From Litoribrevibacter albus (GTDB taxonomy: Bacteria; Pseudomonadota; Gammaproteobacteria; Pseudomonadales; Litoribrevibacteraceae): DNA of 64,000 bases. This document shows, piece after piece, positions 9,636 through 19,006 of this stretch. The notes below the pieces were generated by a model. The model saw only the letters and a program-made list of their open reading frames with translations, had not been told where the DNA came from and did not search any database. Numbering within the stretch: position 1 is the stretch's first letter; the number at the start of each line of letters is the position of its first letter. Both the position numbers and the translations under genes were made by a program. The stretch is from assembly GCF_030159995.1 (NCBI RefSeq), contig NZ_BSNM01000014.1:248001-312000 (forward strand). The letters run 5' to 3'.

Positions 9636-11294
9636 TTACATGTTCGGGTAGTTTGGACCACCAGTACCTTCAGGTGCCACCCAAGTAATGTTTTGGCTTG
9701 GGTCTTTAATGTCACAGGTTTTACAGTGAACACAGTTTTGAGCGTTGATCTGGAACTTGTCGGAACCGTCTTCTTCGTTCTTTACAATCTCATATACGCC
9801 AGCAGGGCAGTAGCGTTGTGCTGGTTCAGCGTACATAGGAAGGTTTTGCTGAAGAGGAATGTTCGGATCAGTTAACTGAAGGTGAACAGGCTGATCTTCT
9901 TCGTGGTTAGTATTCGATAGGAATACAGAAGAAAGACGATCGAAGCTGATAACGCCATCTGGTTTAGGGTACTGAATCTCTTTGCTCTCTGAAGCAGGCT
10001 TAAGTTGCTCGTGATCAGGCTTAGGATCTTGCAGAGTAAACGGAAGCTTACCGCCAAAGATATTTTGGTCGATGAAAGTGAATGCGCCGCCGCCCCAAAG
10101 GCCGAACTTGTGCATCGCAGGACCAAAGTTACGAGCTTTGTATAGGTCTTCATGCAACCAACTAGACTCGAACTTAGTTTTGAATTCAGTAATTTCGTCG
10201 TTTGCACGGCCTGCTTTTAAGGCTTCGAAAATTGATTCCGCAGCTAGCATGCCAGATTTCATTGCAGTGTGAGATCCTTTGATCTTCGCAGCGTTCAAAG
10301 TACCTGCATCACAACCTACTAGAAGACCACCAGGGAAGCTCATCTTAGGAAGTGCCTGTAGGCCACCTTTAGCGATAGCGCGAGCACCGTAAGAAACACG
10401 CTTACCACCTTCAAGATATTGCTTGATTACCGGGTGGTGCTTGTAACGCTGGAACTCTTCGAATGGACTCATGTATGGGTTGCTGTAGCTAAGGTCTACA
10501 ATCAAACCAACAACCACTTGGTTATTTTCGATGTGGTAAAGGAAAGAACCGCCGCCAGTACCATCTTCCAAAGGCCAGCCAGCAGTGTGAACTACCAAGC
10601 CTTCTTCGTGTTTGGCTGGGTCGATGTCCCAAAGTTCTTTGATGCCAATGCCGTAGTGTTGTGGACCTTTGCCTTCATTTAGGTTGAAGTCATTGATTAG
10701 ACGCTTGCCTAAGTGGCCACGGCAGCCTTCAGCAAATACAGTATATTTAGCGCGTAGTTCCATGCCTGGCATGAAGCTGTCTTTAGCTTCGCCGTCCATG
10801 CCGATGCCCATGTCACCAGTAATGATGCCTTGAACTTCGCCATTTTCGCCTTTAATAATTTCTTGAGCTGCGAAACCAGGGAAGATTTCTACACCCAGCT
10901 CTTCTGCTTGCTCTGCTAACCAGCGGCACACGTTACCAAGGCTAACAATGTAGTTGCCTTCGTTGTGCATTGGTTTTGGAATAAATGGTGCAGGTGTCTT
11001 GATCGCTTTTTCTTCGCCAGTAAGAACATAAATGTCGTCACGAATTACTGGAGTATTAAGCGGAGCACCTTTTTCTTTCCAGTCTGGGATCAGCTCATTA
11101 AGTGCTCTTGGTTCAAAAACAGCACCGGAGAGGATGTGTGCACCGACTTCGGAGCCTTTTTCTACTACACATACTGTAAGTTCTTGCTCAGCTTCATTCG
11201 CTTGTTGCATTAGTCGAATCGCTGTAGATAGGCCAGAAGGACCTGCACCAACGACTACAACGTCGAACTCCATTGAATCTCTTTCCACTTCCAC
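9636..11294 (-). CDS. etfD: Electron transfer flavoprotein-ubiquinone oxidoreductase
   Basis: Membrane-associated FAD and 4Fe-4S enzyme passing electrons from reduced ETF to ubiquinone. The dinucleotide-binding GAGPSGLS is near the N-terminus, EVGAHILSGAVFEPRAL follows, and the C-terminus carries the cluster motif CVHCKTCDIKDPSQN plus an earlier cysteine in RYCPAG. The length of about 550 residues is standard. Frame-open GTG codons exist at 11309, 11294 and 11288. AGGAGA sits 6 nt before the GTG at 11294, so I chose that start. It is divergent from etfBA, the genes for its electron donor. A minus-strand promoter with an overlapping palindrome is predicted upstream. Confidence 0.95.
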   Translation of the reverse strand: MEVERDSMEFDVVVVGAGPSGLSTAIRLMQQANEAEQELTVCVVEKGSEVGAHILSGAVFEPRALNELIPDWKEKGAPLNTPVIRDDIYVLTGEEKAIKTPAPFIPKPMHNEGNYIVSLGNVCRWLAEQAEELGVEIFPGFAAQEIIKGENGEVQGIITGDMGIGMDGEAKDSFMPGMELRAKYTVFAEGCRGHLGKRLINDFNLNEGKGPQHYGIGIKELWDIDPAKHEEGLVVHTAGWPLEDGTGGGSFLYHIENNQVVVGLIVDLSYSNPYMSPFEEFQRYKHHPVIKQYLEGGKRVSYGARAIAKGGLQALPKMSFPGGLLVGCDAGTLNAAKIKGSHTAMKSGMLAAESIFEALKAGRANDEITEFKTKFESSWLHEDLYKARNFGPAMHKFGLWGGGAFTFIDQNIFGGKLPFTLQDPKPDHEQLKPASESKEIQYPKPDGVISFDRLSSVFLSNTNHEEDQPVHLQLTDPNIPLQQNLPMYAEPAQRYCPAGVYEIVKNEEDGSDKFQINAQNCVHCKTCDIKDPSQNITWVAPEGTGGPNYPNM

Positions 11295-11422
11295 GTCTCT
11301 TCTCCTCACGCTGATTGAACACGTGTGTTTTCAAGTTGTTATGCATTAATTAAATGTAAGAATAGTTGCATGAGTTACCTATATTAAAGGTGGTCTCATA
11401 CCGCATAACAAAATTCGAACTA

Positions 11423-11435
11423 CCGTTTAAAACGG
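11423..11435. promoter_or_regulatory. Palindromic operator candidate at etfD promoter
   Basis: CCGTTT-A-AAACGG is a perfect 13-bp palindrome in the etfD/etfB intergenic region. It lies immediately downstream of the predicted minus-strand -10 box at 11440-11445, where a repressor would block etfD. In pseudomonads ETF genes respond to the TetR-type fatty-acid regulator PsrA. The site here has similar AAAC/GTTT content but the half-sites are inverted, so the regulator is unknown. Confidence 0.45.
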
Positions 11436-11439
11436 GTGC

Positions 11440-11469
11440 ATTATAAATAACTATTTGGAAAATCGCCAA
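11440..11469 (-). promoter_or_regulatory. etfD: Predicted sigma-70 promoter of etfD
   Basis: On the minus strand a TTGGCG (-35) is followed after 18 nt by a perfect TATAAT (-10, plus-strand ATTATA at 11440-11445). It points toward etfD with a leader of about 140 nt. The remaining part of 11295-11783 holds no credible gene. I see no equally clear promoter for etfBA. Confidence 0.5.
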
Positions 11470-11783
11470 TTTCTCACGATTATTTATTGTTTTAATACAT
11501 GGTTTTCTTGAAAAGCTGGTTAAAACTAAAGCAGGTTGGCTATAATTTCGCCAGCGAGAGCAATGCTTTTATATGGCATTGGTCCAAAAACACGGTTTAT
11601 CTTGACCTAGACAAATTTTGGGGTCAGTATATGGCCGCTTTTTTGTTACTAAATGTGAACACTTTGCGTATGAAAAGTGAGTCACAATGTAACATTCTGG
11701 GATACTGGCATAGGTTTTTTAACTAAAGCCGAGATAATTTTTTGTCAGTACGAATACACCCATTGATCTGAAACGAGGAATCT

Positions 11784-12533
11784 ATGAAGGTTCTTGTTGC
11801 TGTTAAGCGCGTAATTGACTACAACGTCAAAGTTCGTGTTAAGCCAGATAACACTGATGTTGATTTGGCTAACGTTAAAATGGCTATGAACCCTTTCTGT
11901 GAAATCGCTGTAGAAGAAGCGGTTCGCCTAAAAGAGAAAGGTGTTGCCAGTGAAATCGTAGTTGTTTCTATCGGAGACAAAAAGAGTGAAGAGCAGATTC
12001 GTACTGCACTAGCTCTAGGTGCTGATCGTGGCATCCTGGTTGAAACTGACGAAAACGTTTCATCTCTGACTGCTGCGAAAATCCTTAAAGGTATCGTAGA
12101 CAAAGAAGAACCAAGCATTGTTCTTCTTGGTAAGCAGTCTATCGACTCTGACAACAACCAAACTGGTCAAATGTTGGCTGCACTAGCAGGCTTCCCTCAG
12201 GGTACATTTGCATCTGAAGTTGTTGTTGATGGCGATAAAGTTAACGTTACTCGTGAAATCGATGGCGGTCTTCAGACTGTTGCATTGAACCTACCTGCGG
12301 TTGTAACTACTGACTTGCGTTTGAACGAACCTCGTTACGCTAAGCTTCCTGATATCATGAAGGCTAAACGTAAGCCTCTTGATAAGACTACTCCTGCTGA
12401 CCTAGGTGTAGAAGTAGCTTCTAAAGTAGCGACTCTTAAAGTTGAGCCACCTGCTGAGCGTTCTGCTGGCATCAAAGTGGGCAGCGTTGAAGAGCTTGTT
12501 GAAAAACTTAAGAACGAAGCGAAGGTACTATAA
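11784..12533 (+). CDS. etfB: Electron transfer flavoprotein subunit beta
   Basis: Small subunit of the AMP/FAD heterodimer that accepts electrons from acyl-CoA dehydrogenases. It starts [20 protein letters not shown] and contains [19 protein letters not shown], the region covering the acyl-CoA dehydrogenase recognition loop. Its 249 residues are the normal size. The stop overlaps the etfA start by 1 nt (TAATG), so the subunits are translationally coupled. Codon choice is strongly biased, like that of highly expressed genes. Confidence 0.97.
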   Translation: MKVLVAVKRVIDYNVKVRVKPDNTDVDLANVKMAMNPFCEIAVEEAVRLKEKGVASEIVVVSIGDKKSEEQIRTALALGADRGILVETDENVSSLTAAKILKGIVDKEEPSIVLLGKQSIDSDNNQTGQMLAALAGFPQGTFASEVVVDGDKVNVTREIDGGLQTVALNLPAVVTTDLRLNEPRYAKLPDIMKAKRKPLDKTTPADLGVEVASKVATLKVEPPAERSAGIKVGSVEELVEKLKNEAKVL

Positions 12534-13462
12534 TGAGCACTCTAGTTATTGCAGAACACAATAACAGCGCACTAGCACCTGTTACTCTTAACGTAGTAGC
12601 GGCTGCTAAAGCAATCGGTAACGAGATTACTGTTCTTGTTGCTGGTGCTGGCTGTGGCGCTGTAGCTGAAGAAGCGGCTAAAGTTGACGGTGTAGCTAAA
12701 GTTCTAGTTGCTGACAACGCTGCTTACGCTAACCAACTAGCTGAGAACCTAGGTCTTCTAGTTGCTGATCTTGGTAAAGGTTTCACTCACATCCTTGCTG
12801 CTGCAACTACTACTGGTAAGAACTTCCTACCACGCGTAGCTGCTGCATTGGACGTTGAGCAGATCTCTGAAGTTATCCGTGTAGACAGTGCTGACACGTT
12901 CGCACGTCCAATCTACGCTGGTAACGCTATTGCGACTGTACAGTCTTCTGACGCAATTAAAGTAATCACTGTTCGTGGTACTGCATTTGACGCAGTAGCT
13001 GCTGAAGGTGGTTCTGCGGCTGTTGAAGCTGTTGACGCAGCTCACGATGCTGGTATTTCTAGCTTCGTTGGTGAAGAGCTAGCTAAGTCTGATCGTCCAG
13101 AACTAACTGCAGCTGACGTAGTTATCTCTGGTGGTCGTGGTATGCAAAATGGCGACAACTTTGAGTTGTTGTACAAAGTTGCAGACAAAATCGGCGCAGC
13201 AGTGGGTGCATCTCGTGCAGCTGTTGATGCTGGCTTCGTACCTAACGATATGCAAGTTGGTCAGACTGGTAAAATCGTTGCTCCACAGCTTTATGTTGCT
13301 GTTGGTATCTCAGGTGCTATCCAGCACTTGGCAGGTATGAAAGACTCTAAAGTGATCGTAGCGATCAACAAAGACGAAGAAGCACCTATCTTTAGTGTTG
13401 CTGATTACGGCTTGGTTGCTGATCTATTCGAAGCAGTTCCAGAACTAGAAAAGCTTGTTTAA
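12533..13462 (+). CDS. etfA: Electron transfer flavoprotein subunit alpha
   Basis: Large subunit, which holds the FAD. The N-terminal half is Ala/Val-rich. The C-terminal FAD domain shows [46 protein letters not shown] and [19 protein letters not shown]. Its 309 residues are typical. It shares the biased codon use of etfB. A strong terminator follows, so etfBA is a two-gene operon. Its partners in the window are ETF-QO and the acyl-CoA dehydrogenase at 19 kb. Confidence 0.97.
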   Translation: MSTLVIAEHNNSALAPVTLNVVAAAKAIGNEITVLVAGAGCGAVAEEAAKVDGVAKVLVADNAAYANQLAENLGLLVADLGKGFTHILAAATTTGKNFLPRVAAALDVEQISEVIRVDSADTFARPIYAGNAIATVQSSDAIKVITVRGTAFDAVAAEGGSAAVEAVDAAHDAGISSFVGEELAKSDRPELTAADVVISGGRGMQNGDNFELLYKVADKIGAAVGASRAAVDAGFVPNDMQVGQTGKIVAPQLYVAVGISGAIQHLAGMKDSKVIVAINKDEEAPIFSVADYGLVADLFEAVPELEKLV

Positions 13463-13491
13463 TAACTTGCTCTAAGTTTTGATGCTTTGAG

Positions 13492-13516
13492 AAAAACCCG
13501 CTTCGGCGGGTTTTTT
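13492..13516 (+). terminator. etfBA terminator
   Basis: AACCCGC-TTCG-GCGGGTT with a six-T run. The UUCG tetraloop makes the stem very stable. It lies about 30 nt past the etfA stop. Confidence 0.93.
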
Positions 13517-13577
13517 GTTGCTTGTTTTGTTTATTCTTTATTGGTTTGTTGCTTGTTCTATGCATCTGAGGTGTTAA

Positions 13578-13937
13578 ATGGAAATTTTACTGGCCTTTTG
13601 TGCAACTCTTATTTTGCTTTTGGCTTTGGGATTATCTCTAATACTTAGTAGGAAAAGCTTTAAGCGTGTAGATGAACAGTATTTTATTGATTGTTTGACT
13701 CGGTTTGAAAGTGGCATGATCACGAGTGATGAGTGGCTGGTGTTTCTTTCTTTGCCTATTAAACACGATCCCTGGCTTGAGTCGCTCAAAATGGAGTTGC
13801 TTGAAATCAATGAGGATTGTGGTGTTAGAACCGTAACCTATATTCAACTTCCGGCCACGTTGATGGATAAAGTGGGCGTTGAAAGAGTTAAGTCTGTTCT
13901 AGAGAAAGTGTCTCAACGCCCGTATAAGGATTTTTGA
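13578..13937 (+). CDS. Small single-pass membrane protein, unknown
   Basis: The N-terminal 24 residues are one hydrophobic segment (MEILLAFCATLILLLALGLS), followed by a basic stretch (RKSFKR) that sets the soluble part on the cytoplasmic side. The soluble domain of about 90 residues is mixed helical (YFIDCLTRFESGMITSDEWLVF is visible at its start). I do not recognise it. It follows etfA by 115 nt but after a strong terminator, so it is a separate unit. It converges with the DUF501 gene with only 5 nt between. Confidence 0.6.
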   Translation: MEILLAFCATLILLLALGLSLILSRKSFKRVDEQYFIDCLTRFESGMITSDEWLVFLSLPIKHDPWLESLKMELLEINEDCGVRTVTYIQLPATLMDKVGVERVKSVLEKVSQRPYKDF

Positions 13938-13942
13938 ATGGT

Positions 13943-14518
13943 TTAAAGTGCGTTTTCAATGAGTTTATCGCGCTTGATGCGCTGCCTGAATTCATTGAGG
14001 TCTTCACTGAAATCCAGAATATTGAAATGATCCTGTAGCCATTGCCCAATTACATTGTCATCTGAGATCAAGTGAGCTATCTGCATGTGTAAGCAGCGGA
14101 TCTTGGAAAAGTCTTCAATTCCGCCAATTCCTCGTTTTTCCAGATATTGTTCAAGAATGCCGAGCTTTAGCAGATAAGCTTTGTCTAAATCCGTTAAGCA
14201 TGCATTTCGGATTGCCTGATATCTTTTTTGATCTTCGAGAAAGGCTTTCGCCAAGGCTGGGGTTTCTTCAATCAAGAGCTCTAATGGCTTTACCAATCGT
14301 TGTGATTCAAGAAAGTTTATCTTTTCAATCAGTAGAGGGTGGCATAGCCAAAAGTGTGTAGGGAATGGCGCTTCTCCAACGACACAGTGCATTTTAAGCG
14401 CGGTTGGCTGGCCTTCAGGTGATCTGGATGAAACTGAGATTATCCCTCTGGGAACACGTCCTAGTGCTTGTTCGATGAATTGAATATCACTGTCTGTAAG
14501 TAAATCGGGAGAACTCAT
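13943..14518 (-). CDS. DUF501 family protein
   Basis: The hallmark of the family is visible: ALGRVPRGIISVSSR near residue 18, then FPTHFWLCHPLLIEKINFLE. Members are small conserved proteins of unknown function, also common in actinobacteria, where the gene lies beside ppx/eno. Here the neighbours (a small membrane protein and fklB) give no hint. The family's usual cysteine pair in the first third is not kept, and only one cysteine (C45, MHCVVGE) remains there. Confidence 0.75.
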   Translation of the reverse strand: MSSPDLLTDSDIQFIEQALGRVPRGIISVSSRSPEGQPTALKMHCVVGEAPFPTHFWLCHPLLIEKINFLESQRLVKPLELLIEETPALAKAFLEDQKRYQAIRNACLTDLDKAYLLKLGILEQYLEKRGIGGIEDFSKIRCLHMQIAHLISDDNVIGQWLQDHFNILDFSEDLNEFRQRIKRDKLIENAL

Positions 14519-14632
14519 TTTTCGGTCAGATCTCTTGCCTAAAGAAAAAAGAAGCTATTTTAGGGGCTAAGAGATTTTTATGATAGAGTAGTGAGCTTTA
14601 TAAATTAACAGAACAAACCAAGGTTTAGTCTA

Positions 14633-15262
14633 ATGTCTCGTACAACGAAAGAAGCACTGGATACTGCACATAATAAAGTGAGTTATGGTATTGGTCGTCA
14701 AATGGGCGCTCAATTAAGAGGGAATGATTTCAAAGGCATTGATATCGAATTAGTGATGGCTGGTCTTGGCGATTCCTATGAAGGACTTGAAGACTTGGTT
14801 GGCGTTGAAGAGATGAGCAAAGCCTACACTGAAATTCAGGCGCAAATCCAGCAAGAAGTGGCAGCTGAAGCTCAGGCAAACCTTAAACAAGGTGAAGAGT
14901 TCTTGGCTGAAAACAAAGCTAAAGATGGTATCAATACGACTGAAAGCGGTCTTCAGTACGAAGTACTTGTGGAAGGTAAGGGCGACATTCCTGAAGCTTC
15001 TTCGCGTGTAAAAACCCATTACCACGGTACTTTCATCGATGGTCGTGTGTTTGACAGCTCAGTAGAGCGTGGCGAACCGGCTACATTCCCTGTAAATGGT
15101 GTTATTCGTGGCTGGACTGAAGCTCTGACTATGATGCCTGTGGGCTCTAAGTGGAAGTTGTATGTACCTTCTGACCTGGCTTATGGTTCTCAAGGTGCTT
15201 CTGGTTCAATTCCACCAAATACCACGCTTATTTTTGAAGTTGAACTAATAGAAATCGTTTAA
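14633..15262 (+). CDS. fklB: FKBP-type peptidyl-prolyl isomerase FklB
   Basis: Cytoplasmic prolyl isomerase of the FklB/FkpA/Mip group. The N-terminal dimerisation region (about 1-110) begins with KVSYGIGRQMGAQL and continues with a helical linker. The C-terminal FKBP domain shows HYHGTFIDGRVFDSSVERG, FPVNGVIRGWTEAL, MPVGSKW and LAYGSQGASGSIPP. There is no signal peptide, so FklB rather than periplasmic FkpA. Its 209 residues compare with 206 in E. coli. It is monocistronic, and a GC-rich hairpin without a T-run follows. Confidence 0.92.
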   Translation: MSRTTKEALDTAHNKVSYGIGRQMGAQLRGNDFKGIDIELVMAGLGDSYEGLEDLVGVEEMSKAYTEIQAQIQQEVAAEAQANLKQGEEFLAENKAKDGINTTESGLQYEVLVEGKGDIPEASSRVKTHYHGTFIDGRVFDSSVERGEPATFPVNGVIRGWTEALTMMPVGSKWKLYVPSDLAYGSQGASGSIPPNTTLIFEVELIEIV

Positions 15263-15279
15263 CTTATTTGCTCCGATCA

Positions 15280-15306
15280 AACCCGCAACTGTCCTGGTTG
15301 CGGGTT
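15280..15306 (+). terminator. Hairpin after fklB without a U-tract
   Basis: AACCCGCAAC-N7-GTTGCGGGTT is a perfect 10-bp stem about 17 nt past the fklB stop. The T-run expected of an intrinsic terminator is missing. It may stabilise the 3' end or act weakly. Confidence 0.5.
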
Positions 15307-15401
15307 GATTCACACTTTAATGCTTTTCTTGTTATTTTCCCGGAGTACAATGCAGCTTCTTATTGTCCTAGATACAAAGACTACATACTCTCAGGAAAAT
15401 C

Positions 15402-15944
15402 ATGAAGCGTTCTACTCATATCTTATCTGTTCTATTTCTTTCTCTTAGTTTTTCAAGCTTTTCATTTGCTGCCTCTAAAACAGAAATTGATGCTAAATCA
15501 TATGCCGCTGTTCAGATTTTAAAGCAAGATGTCCCTGGTGCCAGTGAGCTTATTGAAAAAGCCTATGCCATGTTGGTTTTTCCAGAAGTTTATGGTGGTG
15601 GGTTTGGTATTGGCGGGGAGTACGGTGAAGGGAAAATGTTTGTTGAAGACTATACCTATGGTTATTACAACCTGGTCTCAGCCAATGTTGGTTTCCTAAT
15701 GGGAGCGCAGGTGAAGTCTGAAGCGATTCTATTTATGACAAAGGAAGCTTTTGATCGGTTTGTTCAAATAGATGGCTGGGAGGCCGGTGTTGACGGTAGT
15801 GTTGCCCTGGCTGAGCTCGGAGTTGCTGAAAGTTTGGATACCAATGCGATTCAGGAGCCAATAATTGCGTTCATCTATTCGAATAAAGGACTGATCTTTA
15901 ATCTGACGTTAGAGGGTACAAAAATCTCTAAGATTCAGAAATAA
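15402..15944 (+). CDS. Secreted SYLF/YSC84-type lipid-binding protein
   Basis: A signal peptide is clear: MKR, then a hydrophobic Ser/Phe-rich stretch ending SFA-A, with cleavage about residue 23. The mature protein has the SYLF/YSC84 pattern: AYAMLVFPEVYGGGFGIGGEYGEG, the YNLVSANVGFLMGAQ strand set and IIAFIYSNKGLIFNLTLEG. This domain binds phosphoinositides in eukaryotes. Bacterial members are periplasmic or outer-membrane proteins of unknown job. It is monocistronic, and the hairpin AAGGGGC-N5-GCCCCTT follows at 15947-15965. Confidence 0.82.
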   Translation: MKRSTHILSVLFLSLSFSSFSFAASKTEIDAKSYAAVQILKQDVPGASELIEKAYAMLVFPEVYGGGFGIGGEYGEGKMFVEDYTYGYYNLVSANVGFLMGAQVKSEAILFMTKEAFDRFVQIDGWEAGVDGSVALAELGVAESLDTNAIQEPIIAFIYSNKGLIFNLTLEGTKISKIQK

Positions 15945-15946
15945 GA

Positions 15947-15975
15947 AAGGGGCATCAAGCCCCTTATGAGTTTTA
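15947..15975. terminator. Hairpin between SYLF gene and chemoreceptor gene
   Basis: AAGGGGC-ATCAA-GCCCCTT, followed after 5 nt by TTTT. It sits between two convergent genes and is a moderate intrinsic terminator candidate for the rightward gene. Confidence 0.5.
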
Positions 15976-15996
15976 ACTGTAATAACTTAAGCAAGC

Positions 15997-17919
15997 TTAT
16001 ACTTTAAATTGTGCTGTTAACTCACTCAATTCATTAGCAAAATCAGAAAGCTGAGTGGCCAGTTGAGTAACCTGGTCCGCCACTTCAAGGTTTTCATTAC
16101 TGGCTTCTTCAACTTTAACTACGTTTTCGTTCATTTCATCAATTGCCTGGCTTTGCTCTTCAGTTGCTGTGGCAACCTGGAAGTTCATGTCAGTAATTTG
16201 TTCAACGGCGGAGCGAATAGTAACCAGCGCGGAGCCTGCTTTATCAACAAACTCTACCGTTTGATTTGTTGATTCCTGACCTTTGTTGATGGCTTCTACG
16301 GCTTTTCTTGATCCGCTTTGTAGTTGTTCGATCATTCTCTGAATTTCATCAGTGGAGTCTGCTGTTTTCTGTGCGAGACTTCGAACCTCATCTGCTACAA
16401 CGGCAAAGCCTCGGCCTTGCTCACCAGCACGAGCGGCTTCAATGGCTGCGTTTAGTGCCAGTAAGTTGGTTTGTTCCGATATGCCTCTAATGACATTCAG
16501 GATGCCGCCAATGGATTCAGACTGTTCACTTAATTCGTGAATGACTTGTGCAGCGTTGGTCATTTCATTTGAGAGACTTTGAATCTGAGTGATGGAGTCT
16601 TTTACAATGTTGTGTCCTTCCTCAACATTGGAGTTCGCATCACGGGCTAAGTCCGCTGCGTTATTCGCATTTTGGGCAATCTCCTGAATGGTGGAATTCA
16701 TTTCTGAAATTGCTGCTGCGAGAGATTCAATACTCATCCGTTGATTGCCGGTTTGCTCCAAGCTGTACTGGGATTGATGATGAATATCTTCAGACATCGA
16801 TAGGACGCCATTCGATTTTTGTATGACTTGTTGAATGATGTCCTGAAGTTTTACAACAAATGAGTTGAAGCCTTTACCAACTTGTCCCACTTCATCTTGA
16901 GAGGACACTTTTATACGCTTGGTGAGATCACCTTCACCGGAACCTATGTCTTCAAGTAATTTTGCAGTGATCGACAGTGGCTTAACAGTTTGTTTGATAA
17001 GGATGGTGATCGCTACTATAGACAGGGCAATCAAAATGGCGGTAATAATCAGTGTCGTTAGGGCAGACTGGTTCAAGCTTTCATAGAGTTCAGCTTCAGG
17101 CACTACGGCTAATAGGTAGTAATTGAGATCAGGGATGTAATCAGAAGAAAGAATATAATCTTCACCTTGAGTTGATTCTGTCATTGCTTTGAATGTATTT
17201 CCTGAAATCAATTCTTTTCCTGGCGTTTTGAAGAGATCAAGATCAGAAATATTCTTGCCTATTTTTTTCTCGTCAGGGTGAACAATGATTTTTCCTTCAT
17301 GGTTAACGAGCAGAACATACCCTGTTTTTTCTAACGTATAGTTCTTGATTAACTGCGTCAAAGTATCAACATTTAAGCCAAGGCCTGCGGCGCCTTTGCC
17401 ACCAGATACTCGGTAATTCATGAATAAAGTTAGTGGTCCCGATCCTTCGAAATAGTCCAGGCTGAGATCGCGTTTAGAGCCAGAGTTAAGGAATGAATAA
17501 AACCAACCATCATTCGAGCTAGACTGACTGACCTGTTTTAAGACACCACTCTCCGTGTAATAGTTATTGGTCACATTAGAAACATAAAATACAACACTGG
17601 CATTGGATGAGCTTTTTACTTGTTGGAAGTAGTTCAGCATTTGAGGGAGTTCAGATTGCGGTTCGCCATTCTTTATCCAGTTTTCAAGAAAATAACTCTC
17701 TGATATCAATTTCGCGCTTGTGATGGGTGCAGTAATTTCAGCAGTGATAGATTGAGAAACACTCGCCATTGCAGCTGGAAGCTGTTGGCCGAGTAAACGA
17801 TCGTTCATTACCTCTTTCATTAAGGTGTTGTTGACGATGGCGTTGACCAGCATTGCCAATACGAAAGCAATGGAAGTAAATAACGTCAACTTTTTCTGAA
17901 AGGACAATCTCTTAAACAC
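15997..17919 (-). CDS. Methyl-accepting chemotaxis protein, Cache-type sensor
   Basis: Transmembrane chemoreceptor of 640 residues. TM1 is about 12-30 and TM2 about 285-310. The periplasmic part of about 250 residues has the dCache look ([12 protein letters not shown], then [22 protein letters not shown] and [15 protein letters not shown]). HAMP follows ([20 protein letters not shown]), then a cytoplasmic coiled coil with the conserved tip [19 protein letters not shown] and [16 protein letters not shown]. There is no C-terminal CheR-tethering pentapeptide. The ligand is unknown, but Cache receptors often sense amino or organic acids. No che genes are nearby. Confidence 0.93.
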   Translation of the reverse strand: MFKRLSFQKKLTLFTSIAFVLAMLVNAIVNNTLMKEVMNDRLLGQQLPAAMASVSQSITAEITAPITSAKLISESYFLENWIKNGEPQSELPQMLNYFQQVKSSSNASVVFYVSNVTNNYYTESGVLKQVSQSSSNDGWFYSFLNSGSKRDLSLDYFEGSGPLTLFMNYRVSGGKGAAGLGLNVDTLTQLIKNYTLEKTGYVLLVNHEGKIIVHPDEKKIGKNISDLDLFKTPGKELISGNTFKAMTESTQGEDYILSSDYIPDLNYYLLAVVPEAELYESLNQSALTTLIITAILIALSIVAITILIKQTVKPLSITAKLLEDIGSGEGDLTKRIKVSSQDEVGQVGKGFNSFVVKLQDIIQQVIQKSNGVLSMSEDIHHQSQYSLEQTGNQRMSIESLAAAISEMNSTIQEIAQNANNAADLARDANSNVEEGHNIVKDSITQIQSLSNEMTNAAQVIHELSEQSESIGGILNVIRGISEQTNLLALNAAIEAARAGEQGRGFAVVADEVRSLAQKTADSTDEIQRMIEQLQSGSRKAVEAINKGQESTNQTVEFVDKAGSALVTIRSAVEQITDMNFQVATATEEQSQAIDEMNENVVKVEEASNENLEVADQVTQLATQLSDFANELSELTAQFKV

Positions 17920-17987
17920 ACTACACCTCTAATCCCTATGTTCTAGTTCAGTATAGATCGGCATTCAGATAAGAGGTCTTTAATAAT

Positions 17988-18881
17988 TTAGTAAAATAAG
18001 TCACCTAGTGTTTCTTTAAACCACACCAGTTCGGGCTCTTTATCTCTCGATTTATGGCTGAATAAATGAATGTCGATGGGGGGCGATTCCAATGGGAAAC
18101 GGTAGATGGATAGCTCATTGGCTTCTGTCATCAGTAACTTGCCATAGCTCTCAGGCATGGTTAGGAGTAAGTCGGTATTCATTGCCACTCGACTTGCTGC
18201 GAAATAGTGCTGACAGCGCAAGGAAATTTGCCGGCTTAGTCCGTATCGGTTTAATTCAATATCTTCGAAGGTCATTCCTGCACTTCGGTAAGAAGCGACG
18301 ACATGTTTTTCTTTAAGATAGGTTTCCAAATCTAGAATAGTCTTAATTCTGGGATGATCTTTTCGTGCCAGTACGCACAAACTTTCTGAAATCACATGTT
18401 TGCGTTCGAGGCGTTCGCTCACAGGTTGGGCCACATCCACCACGAGATCTAATGTCCCGATGGAAAGATCGTGTTCCATCGTCTGGCGATCGTGTCGAAG
18501 GCTGATCACAGAGACATTAGGGGCTTGTTCTTCAAGTCTTGCTAAAAGCGGTGGTAAACATGTGGATTCAAGAACATCTCTAAGACCTAGCTTAAATTGC
18601 ACGCGAGCTTCTTTCGGCTCAAAGCTTCTTGTCGCCAAAAATGTCCCATTTAAGCGATTAAGCGCATGACTGATTTCCGGATGTATGCGCTCTGCCAGTG
18701 GGGTAGGAAGCATTTTATGGCCTTGGCGTATGAAGAGTGGATCTTCAAATGCTTCCCTTAATTTAGATAACGAGTGGCTAATAGCAGGCTGAGTTATGAA
18801 TAATTTTTCAGCGGCTTTGGTGAGATTGCCTTCTGAGTATATGGCTTCAAATACCGTGTAGAGATTTAGATCGATGCGCAT
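17988..18881 (-). CDS. LysR-type transcriptional regulator
   Basis: The N-terminal winged helix is standard (LYTVFEAIYSEGNLTKAAEKL, then ITQPAISHSLSKLREAFEDP). The C-terminal effector-binding domain is of the PBP fold. It is divergent from the acyl-CoA dehydrogenase operon with a 120-bp shared promoter region. That region contains an ATAGT-N11-ACTAT element matching the LysR T-N11-A rule. It is therefore a likely regulator of the 19-24 kb cluster, with an acyl-CoA-type or hydroxy-acid inducer as inference. Confidence 0.92.
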   Translation of the reverse strand: MRIDLNLYTVFEAIYSEGNLTKAAEKLFITQPAISHSLSKLREAFEDPLFIRQGHKMLPTPLAERIHPEISHALNRLNGTFLATRSFEPKEARVQFKLGLRDVLESTCLPPLLARLEEQAPNVSVISLRHDRQTMEHDLSIGTLDLVVDVAQPVSERLERKHVISESLCVLARKDHPRIKTILDLETYLKEKHVVASYRSAGMTFEDIELNRYGLSRQISLRCQHYFAASRVAMNTDLLLTMPESYGKLLMTEANELSIYRFPLESPPIDIHLFSHKSRDKEPELVWFKETLGDLFY

Positions 18882-18906
18882 GAGGTATGTTCTATTAGTA
18901 ATATTT

Positions 18907-18927
18907 ATAGTGCTTGATTATAACTAT
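18907..18927. promoter_or_regulatory. LysR-type T-N11-A operator candidate
   Basis: ATAGT-N11-ACTAT is an inverted repeat with the spacing expected for LysR regulators. It is centred in the divergent region between the regulator gene and the acyl-CoA dehydrogenase gene. A second ACTAT half-site is at 18956-18960, where an activation site near -35 would be expected. Confidence 0.45.
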
Positions 18928-19006
18928 TCATTTGATTGATTGATAAGGCATAAATACTATAAGTGAAGATTAAGTCATCTAATTCTAAACAAACCGAGGT
19001 ATGCCA

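Noticed and set aside
11499-11726. 75-codon open frame in the etfD/etfB intergenic region
   Set aside because: The product is unlike any protein family, there is no ribosome-binding site, and it covers the region where the etfBA promoter must lie.
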